Assembly: GCA_030668225.1 (NCBI GenBank)
Contig: DAOUUI010000003.1
Location: 1-39,178 of the forward strand
DNA length: 39,178 nt
DNA from: Deltaproteobacteria bacterium
Lineage (GTDB): Bacteria; Desulfobacterota; Deferrimicrobia; Deferrimicrobiales; Deferrimicrobiaceae
Direction: 5' to 3'
The notes beneath the pieces were generated by a model. That model was not told the origin of the DNA. It worked only from the letters and a program-made list of their open reading frames with translations, and ran no database searches. Each line of letters opens with the position of its first letter. Within the stretch, counting starts at the first letter, position 1. Position numbers and translations under genes: made by a program. Positions 32,611 through 39,178 of this stretch are shown here, piece by piece.

Positions 32611-33538
32611 GAAAGGCCGGTTCCGGGGAAAGACGGTCGGGGTGTTCCTCGGCGGCGAGTCCTCGGAGCGGGAGGTGTCGCTTATGACCGGGGCCGCCGC
32701 GGTTGCGGCGCTTCGGCGAAAGGAATACCGGGTGGCCGAGATCGACATCCGGGGGGATTGGCTCCGGGTGATTCACGAGGCGAAGATCGACGTGGCCTTC
32801 ATCGCCCTCCACGGCCGGCTGGGGGAAGACGGATGCATCCAGGGGGCTCTGGAGTGTGCGCGCGTGCCGTACACCGGGTCGGGCGTCGCCGCCTCCGCCG
32901 TCTCGATGAGCAAGGTGATGGCCAAACGGGTCGTAACCGCCGTCGGCCTCCCCTGTCCGCCCGACGCCCTGTTCGAGGGGGAGGATCTTGCTTCCCCGTC
33001 CCCGCCGGCGTTCGGTTTCCCTCTCGTGGTGAAGCCGGACCGGGAGGGGTCCACGGTGGGGATCAGCCTGGTTACGGACGTCGGGGGATGGAGCGGGGCC
33101 ATGGCCACGGCGGGGAAGTACGATACCCGGGTGCTGGTCGAGGCCTACGTGCCGGGGAGGGAGATCACGGTAGGGATCGTGAACGGCAGGGCGCTCCCCG
33201 CGATCGAAATCGTGCCGATGTCGGGCACGGGGTTCTACGACTACCATTCCAAGTACACGGCGGGGCAGACGGAGTACGTGATCCCCGTACCGATGGACCG
33301 CGAGATCCTTCTGCGGGCAGCGGAGTTTACGCGCACCGGGGCGTTAGCCCTGTCGCTGCGCGGCGCGGCAAGGATCGATTACCGGGTGGATCCGGCGGGG
33401 AACCTCTTCTTCCTGGAAGCGAACACGATCCCGGGGATGACGGAGACGAGCCTCCTGCCCAAGGCGGCGAAGTTCGACGGAGTCCCCTTCGATGATCTCG
33501 TCGAGGAGATATTGGACGATGCGGGGTTGAACAAGTAG
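32603..33538 (+). CDS. ddl: D-alanine--D-alanine ligase
   Basis: GVFLGGESSEREVSLMTG, IALHGRLGEDGCIQG, YDYHSKYTAG, FLEANTIPGMTETSLLPKAA. Confidence 0.96.
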   Translation: MSEKGRFRGKTVGVFLGGESSEREVSLMTGAAAVAALRRKEYRVAEIDIRGDWLRVIHEAKIDVAFIALHGRLGEDGCIQGALECARVPYTGSGVAASAVSMSKVMAKRVVTAVGLPCPPDALFEGEDLASPSPPAFGFPLVVKPDREGSTVGISLVTDVGGWSGAMATAGKYDTRVLVEAYVPGREITVGIVNGRALPAIEIVPMSGTGFYDYHSKYTAGQTEYVIPVPMDREILLRAAEFTRTGALALSLRGAARIDYRVDPAGNLFFLEANTIPGMTETSLLPKAAKFDGVPFDDLVEEILDDAGLNK

Positions 33539-34375
33539 ATGATCGAGTACAAGGCATACCACAAGAAATCGCTCGGGAAGCGGAAACGTTCGCACTCTGC
33601 GCGCAAGCGAAAGAAGGGGAAGGGGCCAGGCCGCGGCCGGATTCCTCTCCGGCAGTGGTTTCCGGTGGCCGCGGCGGTGCTGGCGTTCCTTCTTCTGGGG
33701 GCGGGCGGGGCGGCCGCCTACTCCTGGCTCGGCCGGTCCGCCATCTTCTCGGTGCGGGTCGTCGACATGAACCCGTGCGCCCACGTAAAGGGGGACGAGG
33801 TCTCGGCAATCCTCAAGGGGGTTGCCCGGGGAAACATCTGGTCGCTCTCCAAGGAGGAGATCGGCCGGCGGATCCTGTCCCACCCGTTCGTGCGGGAGGT
33901 CGTCGTCCGGAAAGCGTTTCCGGACAAGCTTGTGGTGAGCATCGAGGAGCGGGAGCCGGTCGCGATGGTCAACCTGGACGCGCTCTACTACGTGGACGAG
34001 CGGGGAAACATTTTCAAGCGGCTGACCGCGTACGACGCGAAGAACTTCCCGATCCTCACCGGTTTTTCACGGGATGACCTCGCGTCCAGGGACCCGGTCA
34101 CGATCCGGAACCTGAAGAAGACGATCGATCTCCTGCGGCACGCGGAGGCCGGCACCTTGAACCGGAACATATCGGAAGTGCATTTCGACGCGCAGGACGG
34201 GTTCACGCTGGTGACCCGGGATTTCGGCCTCCAGCTGAAGATCGGGACGATGGACTTCGGCGAGGCGATGCGGCGGGTGGAGGAGGCGATTCCGAAACTG
34301 GCGAGCCTGGGGGGGGAGAAAAAGGTCGTGGATCTGAAAACAGCGGGCCGCATCTTCGTGCGGTCGGGGGAATAA
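33539..34375 (+). CDS. ftsQ: Cell division protein FtsQ
   Basis: Basic N-terminus, one TM, POTRA-like segment (NIWSLSKEEIGRRILSHPFVREVVVRKAFPDKLVVSIEEREPVA). Confidence 0.9.
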   Translation: MIEYKAYHKKSLGKRKRSHSARKRKKGKGPGRGRIPLRQWFPVAAAVLAFLLLGAGGAAAYSWLGRSAIFSVRVVDMNPCAHVKGDEVSAILKGVARGNIWSLSKEEIGRRILSHPFVREVVVRKAFPDKLVVSIEEREPVAMVNLDALYYVDERGNIFKRLTAYDAKNFPILTGFSRDDLASRDPVTIRNLKKTIDLLRHAEAGTLNRNISEVHFDAQDGFTLVTRDFGLQLKIGTMDFGEAMRRVEEAIPKLASLGGEKKVVDLKTAGRIFVRSGE

Positions 34376-35604
34376 TGGGTGAGTCGACAGAGCGGGTGAT
34401 CACCGGCCTGGATGTCGGATCGAGCAAGGTCGCGACGGTCATTGCGAAGAAGACCTCCGAGGGGCTGGAGATTCTCGGTGTGGGCGTCTGTCCGACGGAG
34501 GGGATGCGAAAAGGGTCCGTGGTCAACGTGGACGCGACCGTCAAGTCGATCGCGAAGAGCGTCTCCGAGGCGGAGAAGATGACGGGCCTCCCGGTGAATT
34601 CTGCGCTGGTCGGCGTATCCGGTCCGTTGATCAAGTCGTTCAACAGCCACGCGGCCGTCTCCGTTAGAAACGAGCGGGAGGTGACCGACGCGGACGTGGC
34701 GAGGGTCCTGGAACTGGCCAAGGCGGTGGAACTGCCGGCGGACCGGGAGATCCTGCACGTCCTGACCCAGGAGTTCATCGTCGACGATATGCCGGGCATC
34801 AAGGATCCCCGCGGGATGACGGGCATCCGCCTGGATGCGCGGGTGCACGTGGTGACCGACGATCTGCCGAGTACGCGCAATCTCGTGCGATGCGTCGAGA
34901 AGGCGGAGGTCAACATCGTCGACATCGTTCTCTCGCCGCTGGCCTCCGCGGATGCCGTGCTGACTCCGGAGGAGCGCGAAGTGGGTGTGGCGCTGCTGGA
35001 CTTCGGCGGCGGGACCGTCGATATGGCTCTTTTCTATGACGGCGCCCTCCGCCACACCTTCATCCTGCCCCTGGGAGGGTCCAACATCACCGCCGACGTG
35101 GCGGTGGGACTGCGGGTACCCGCGGCGGACGCGGAAGTCATGAAGATCGCCTCGGGGTGCGCGGCGATCCAGAAGGTCCGTCGGGACGAACTCGTGGAAT
35201 TGCCCGGGGTGGGAGGACGCCAGCCGAGGCCGATCCGGCGGCAGTACTTGAGCGAGATCATCGAGCCCCGCGCGGAGGAGATTTTCTCGCTCCTCAGGAG
35301 GGAGATCCTGCGTTCGGGGTTCGAGGATATGCTCGGGGCGGGAATCGTGCTCACGGGGGGCGGATCCCGCCTGGAAGGCCTCCCCGAGCTTGGAGAGCGG
35401 GTCTTTAACCTGCCCATGCGGCGGGGAGTCCCCATCGGTATCGGGGGGATGGCGGAGGTGGTGAACAGTCCCATCTTCGCGCCCGCGGTGGGGCTTACCC
35501 TCTACGGGGCGAATCTTGTGGAAAACGGGGGAAGACCGGCGGAGGAGGAGGCCAGGGGGGGATGGAAGGTGCGTGTGAAGCGGATCTTATCGGAATTTTT
35601 CTAA
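34375..35604 (+). CDS. ftsA: Cell division protein FtsA
   Basis: [48 protein letters not shown]; amphipathic C-terminus [14 protein letters not shown]. Confidence 0.96.
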   Translation: MGESTERVITGLDVGSSKVATVIAKKTSEGLEILGVGVCPTEGMRKGSVVNVDATVKSIAKSVSEAEKMTGLPVNSALVGVSGPLIKSFNSHAAVSVRNEREVTDADVARVLELAKAVELPADREILHVLTQEFIVDDMPGIKDPRGMTGIRLDARVHVVTDDLPSTRNLVRCVEKAEVNIVDIVLSPLASADAVLTPEEREVGVALLDFGGGTVDMALFYDGALRHTFILPLGGSNITADVAVGLRVPAADAEVMKIASGCAAIQKVRRDELVELPGVGGRQPRPIRRQYLSEIIEPRAEEIFSLLRREILRSGFEDMLGAGIVLTGGGSRLEGLPELGERVFNLPMRRGVPIGIGGMAEVVNSPIFAPAVGLTLYGANLVENGGRPAEEEARGGWKVRVKRILSEFF

Positions 35605-35633
35605 TAAACCGGGAAGCCCGGAAGGAGGAAGAC

Positions 35634-36794
35634 ATGTTCACTCTCGTAGAGGAAAACAAATGCCACGCGGTCATCAAGGTGTTCGGCCTCGGCGGCGGCG
35701 GCGGGAACGCCATCAACACCATGATTGAGGAGGGGCTCACAGGCGTGGAATTCATCGCCGCGAACACGGACGCGCAGGCCCTGGAGAAAAACCTCGCCCC
35801 CCTGAAGATCCAGATGGGAGCGAAGCTGACCAAGGGGCTGGGCGCGGGGGCGAACCCCGACATCGGACGGCAGGCGGCCCAGGAGGACCGGGATATCCTT
35901 CGCGAATCCTTGACGGGTGCCGACATGGTGTTCATGACGGCGGGGCTCGGCGGCGGCACGGGGACGGGAGGAGGGCCGGTCGTCGCGGAGGTCGCGCGGG
36001 AAATAGGGGCGCTCACCGTCGCGGTGGTCACCCGCCCGTTCTCGTTCGAGGGCGCCACCAGGCGCAGGCAGGCGGAGATGGGTCTGAAAGAGCTTCGCAG
36101 CATCGTGGACACCCTCATCGTGATCCCGAACGAAAAACTTCTCCTGATCGCCGGGAAGGAGATGCGGTTCGTGGAGGCGTTCCGGAAAGTCGACGAGGTC
36201 CTGTACCAGGCTGTCCGCGGGATCTCGGAGCTGGTGACCAAGCCGGGGTACATCAACCTCGACTTCGCCGACGTTAAGACGATCATGGCCGCATCCGGAG
36301 TGGCGTTGATGGGGACGGGGGCCGCGGAGGGACAGAACCGGGCGATGGCCGCCGCGGAGAAGGCGATCTCCAGCCCCCTCCTCGAGGATGTGGCCATCCG
36401 GGGTGCGCGGGGAGTCCTGTTCAACATCACGGCGGGACCGTCGCTCTCCATGAGCGAGGTGCACGAGGCCGCGGCGCTCATCCAGGAGGAAGCAGCCGAC
36501 GAGGCGAACATCATTTTCGGGACCGTGATCGATGACACGATGGGAGAGGAATTGAAAATCACCGTCATTGCCACCGGGTTCGAATCGAATGTGGCCGAGA
36601 GCATCTGGAAGGCGCCGCGCAAGACGATCAAGCTCGTGGGACGCGAGGACCTCGAGAAACCGACATTCCTGCGCGCCCAGGCGAGGGAACCCGAGAGGAT
36701 CGATCCGCTTCCGGTGATCGAGAGGCCGATCGAGGAAGAACCGCTGGTGGAGTTCGACATCCCGACGTTCCTTCGCAGGCGGCCTCCGGGCTGA
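35634..36794 (+). CDS. ftsZ: Cell division GTPase FtsZ
   Basis: [30 protein letters not shown] tubulin signature, C-terminal peptide [14 protein letters not shown] at 35634 after GGAGG. Confidence 0.97.
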   Translation: MFTLVEENKCHAVIKVFGLGGGGGNAINTMIEEGLTGVEFIAANTDAQALEKNLAPLKIQMGAKLTKGLGAGANPDIGRQAAQEDRDILRESLTGADMVFMTAGLGGGTGTGGGPVVAEVAREIGALTVAVVTRPFSFEGATRRRQAEMGLKELRSIVDTLIVIPNEKLLLIAGKEMRFVEAFRKVDEVLYQAVRGISELVTKPGYINLDFADVKTIMAASGVALMGTGAAEGQNRAMAAAEKAISSPLLEDVAIRGARGVLFNITAGPSLSMSEVHEAAALIQEEAADEANIIFGTVIDDTMGEELKITVIATGFESNVAESIWKAPRKTIKLVGREDLEKPTFLRAQAREPERIDPLPVIERPIEEEPLVEFDIPTFLRRRPPG

Positions 36795-38536
36795 TGACGT
36801 GGGAGACCCGCAGGTTTCACGAGGAGATCCTGTCCCGCGAGGTCGGGGCGGTTCGCAAAGAGTGGGGAGAGAGGCTCCGGGTCGCCCTCGTCTACCCGAA
36901 CCGGTACGAAGCGGCGATGTCCAACCTGGGGTTCTTGACCATTTACGCCCGGGTCAACGCACGGGCGGACGCCGTGTGCGAGAGGGCCTTCCTTCCGGGG
37001 GAGCGGACAGGAAAAGTCCTCCACGGCGGCTACAAGCGGCCTAGGCCGCGGGGGGAGCCTGCCGGCCGCGGGCTCCCTCTCACCACTCTTGAGAGCAGCC
37101 GACCGCTCTCCGATTTTGACATCGTAGCGTTTTCCCTTTCCTACGAGAACGACCTCCTTAACCTCCCCGGCCTGCTTGTGGCCGGGGGGGTCCCACCTTT
37201 TCGGGGCGACCGGGCCGCCGGGAAGCCCTCCCGCCTGAAGAAACGCCCGTTGGTCCTGGCGGGGGGATTCGCGGCGTCGCTCTCCCCCGAGCCCGCCGGC
37301 GTCGTTGCGGACGCCGTGGTGGTCGGGGACGGGGAGAGGGCGATCGGGTCGATCCTCGACCTGGGTTCCCCCCGGCCCGCGGACGACGGGTATCTGAAGG
37401 AGCTTGCCGCGATCCCCGGCCTGTTCGTCCCGGCCGGGTATCTTCCCGAGTACGACCCGCGGGCAGGAAACGGGCTGTCGCCCCCGGGGAGGTTCGCAGG
37501 CCTTGCGCCCCGCCCCGGGTTTCCCGCGCGCGTCGTCCGGGAGACGATTTCTCTCGAGGAGTTCCCCCCCGTTCTTCCGGTCTTAGCGGAGGACGCCGAG
37601 CTTGGGAGAATGGCGCTCGTGGAGACGTCGCGCGGATGCCCCAAACGGTGCGCGTTCTGCGCGGCCGCGCACGCCTGTCCCGATTTCCGGGAGGTTCCCT
37701 TAGGCCTCGTACGCGCGACCGTGGATGCCCTCTGGCCCCATCGGACAACGGTGGGCCTGGTGGGCGCGGCGGTCCTCGACTGGCGGCACTTCCGGGTCTT
37801 TTCGCGGGAGATCCTCGCCCGCGGCGGGTCTGTCTCTCCCGCCTCCGTCCGGGCGGACCTCGTGGACGAGGAGATCGCCGCAATCCTGTCGGCAAGCGGT
37901 CACAGGACGGTCTCCCTGGCGCCGGAGGCCGGGAGCGAGGAACTTCGGACGCGCATGGGAAAGCGGGTCGCCAACGAGGTCTTCTTCTCGGCCGCCCGGA
38001 CCCTGGCCCGCGCCGGGATCGTCTCCGTAAAGCTCTATTTCCTCTGCGGGATCCCCGGTGCCGGTGCCGGGGAGGAAGTGGAGGCTGCGGTCGACTTTCT
38101 TACCGCCTTACGGCGGGAAGTCCTGCGCGAGGCGAAGTCGATCGGTCGGATGGGGACGATTACGGCGGTCCTTTCCCCCTTCGTGCCCAAGCCGTTCACC
38201 CCGCTGCAGTGGGCCCCGATGGCCCGGGAGTTGGATCTTAAAAGCCGCCAGCGGGGCGTTGCCGCGAAGGTCAGGTCCCTGCCGAACGTGCGCGTGAGCG
38301 CCGAATCCCCCCGTTCCTCTCTCCTCCAGGGCTACCTGGGGCTTTCGGACCGGCGCGTCGAGACGATTCTCAGGCAGGCCGGGACGGGAAAGGTCAGGCT
38401 TCCCCGCGAGGATGCGCTTTCCGAGATCGTGTTCCGGGAAAAGGATGCGGAAGAAGTCTTCCCCTGGGACGTGGTCGAGGGCGGTCTGCCCCGGAAGGTG
38501 CTCAGGGCCCGCTACGAGGGGCTCACCCGGAGGTGA
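36794..38536 (+). CDS. Radical SAM protein with B12-binding-like N-terminal region, function unknown
   Basis: RGCPKRCAFCAAA (CX3CX2C), N-terminal LRVALVYPNRYEAAMSNLGFLTIY and PLSDFDIVAFSLSYENDLLNLPGLL. TGATG junction with ftsZ. Confidence 0.9.
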   Translation: MTWETRRFHEEILSREVGAVRKEWGERLRVALVYPNRYEAAMSNLGFLTIYARVNARADAVCERAFLPGERTGKVLHGGYKRPRPRGEPAGRGLPLTTLESSRPLSDFDIVAFSLSYENDLLNLPGLLVAGGVPPFRGDRAAGKPSRLKKRPLVLAGGFAASLSPEPAGVVADAVVVGDGERAIGSILDLGSPRPADDGYLKELAAIPGLFVPAGYLPEYDPRAGNGLSPPGRFAGLAPRPGFPARVVRETISLEEFPPVLPVLAEDAELGRMALVETSRGCPKRCAFCAAAHACPDFREVPLGLVRATVDALWPHRTTVGLVGAAVLDWRHFRVFSREILARGGSVSPASVRADLVDEEIAAILSASGHRTVSLAPEAGSEELRTRMGKRVANEVFFSAARTLARAGIVSVKLYFLCGIPGAGAGEEVEAAVDFLTALRREVLREAKSIGRMGTITAVLSPFVPKPFTPLQWAPMARELDLKSRQRGVAAKVRSLPNVRVSAESPRSSLLQGYLGLSDRRVETILRQAGTGKVRLPREDALSEIVFREKDAEEVFPWDVVEGGLPRKVLRARYEGLTRR

Positions 38537-38924
38537 CCCGGAAGAGGACGTTCCGGGTTCTCGGTCCGTCGAACTCGCAGAGGTAGATCGACTGCCAGGT
38601 GCCGAGCACCAGTTGCCCGGACTCGATGAACACCATGGTGTTGGGGCCGATCAGGCTCGCCTTGGCGTGCGCGTGCGCGTTTCCCTCCGTGTGGAGGTAT
38701 TGTGACTTCGAGGGGACGAGCGTTTCGAGGATATTGAGGAGATCCTGTTTTACGTCGGGGTCGGTGTTCTCGTTGATCGTGACAGCGGCGGTCGTGTGGG
38801 GGATGAATACCTGGCATGTGCCCCGGGTGACGCCGCTTTCCCGCACGACGAGCCTCACGGTGTGGGTGATGTCGATGAACTGCTGGGGGTGTTCCGTGCG
38901 GACCGTGATGGTTTTGAGGCCCAT
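38523..38924 (-). CDS. YjbQ family protein (UPF0047; secondary thiamine-phosphate synthase)
   Basis: MGLKTITVRTEHPQQFIDITHTV ... FIPHTTAAVTINENTDPDVKQDLL ... EGNAHAHAKASLIGPNTMVFIESGQLVLGTWQSIYLCEFDGPRTRNV. Start taken at the internal Met with GAGGGG upstream. Confidence 0.93.
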   Translation of the reverse strand: MGLKTITVRTEHPQQFIDITHTVRLVVRESGVTRGTCQVFIPHTTAAVTINENTDPDVKQDLLNILETLVPSKSQYLHTEGNAHAHAKASLIGPNTMVFIESGQLVLGTWQSIYLCEFDGPRTRNVLFRVTSG

Positions 38925-38953
38925 GGCTTCCCCTCTCGGGACGATGCTTTCCT

Positions 38954-38983
38954 TTTGTAACACAGGAAGTTTGGTCGGGTCAA
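38954..38983 (-). promoter_or_regulatory. Candidate yjbQ promoter (TTGACC - 18 nt - TACAAA on minus strand)
   Basis: Minus-strand TTGACC = plus 38978-38983; TACAAA = plus 38954-38959. Confidence 0.4.
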
Positions 38984-39014
38984 GAAATTGGGTTGCCGAT
39001 ATAATGAGGGGAAC

Positions 39015-39178
39015 GTGCATTCGCGTTCGAGATTGATACTGGCTTCGTCTTCTCCCAGACGCGACGCGCTCATGCGTGCGGTGGGCGTCCCGTTCCGCGT
39101 GGTTCCGTCGAAGGTCGAAGAGGTCCCCGCTCCGGGCGAACCCCCAGGGCGATTCGTCCGGCGGGCAGCCCGCGACAA
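39015..39178 (+). CDS. maf: Maf family nucleotide pyrophosphatase, 5' partial (continues beyond window)
   Basis: GTG at 39015 translates to MHSRSRLILASSSPRRDALMRAVGVPFRVVPSKVEEVPAPGEPPGRFV; LILASSSPRR is the Maf N-terminal signature. Absent from the ORF track because no stop lies in the window. Confidence 0.88.
   Translation, partial: MHSRSRLILASSSPRRDALMRAVGVPFRVVPSKVEEVPAPGEPPGRFVRRAARD

Noticed and set aside
38925-39014. TPP riboswitch upstream of the YjbQ-family gene
   Set aside because: Considered because of the thiamine-phosphate synthase link, but the leader is short and shows no TPP-aptamer-like motifs.

Overview
This is a dense, GC-rich (visibly >60% G+C) chromosomal window with almost every gene on the + strand. 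Gene content and order resemble Deltaproteobacteria/Desulfuromonadota; that placement is inference. Gene order: pgeF - rho - rpmE - thyX - prfA - prmC - murA - hisD-B-H-A-F-I - HIT protein - rpsU - yqeY - dnaG - rpoD - tRNA(CAU) - Nif3 family - zinc-ribbon coiled-coil protein - RNase HI - RNase P RNA (rnpB) - a complete dcw cluster (mraZ rsmH ftsL ftsI murE murF mraY murD ftsW murG murC murB ddl ftsQ ftsA ftsZ) - B12-type radical SAM protein - yjbQ (minus strand) - 5' end of maf (runs off the window). I see no CRISPR array, transposon, prophage or toxin/defence island. This is conserved housekeeping DNA, and I do not claim a wholly novel system. The items most worth a second look are: (i) murA apparently starts at a CTG codon that the ORF track misses; (ii) a three-repeat MraZ operator lies next to a sigma70-like promoter; (iii) rnpB overlaps the end of rnhA through an extended P1 helix; (iv) an intrinsic terminator sits inside the rpsU-yqeY-dnaG-rpoD group; (v) the CAU tRNA looks more like tRNA-Ile2 than tRNA-Met; (vi) an uncharacterised radical SAM protein is translationally coupled to ftsZ; (vii) ftsW and murG overlap by 71 nt; (viii) hisG is absent from the murA-his junction.
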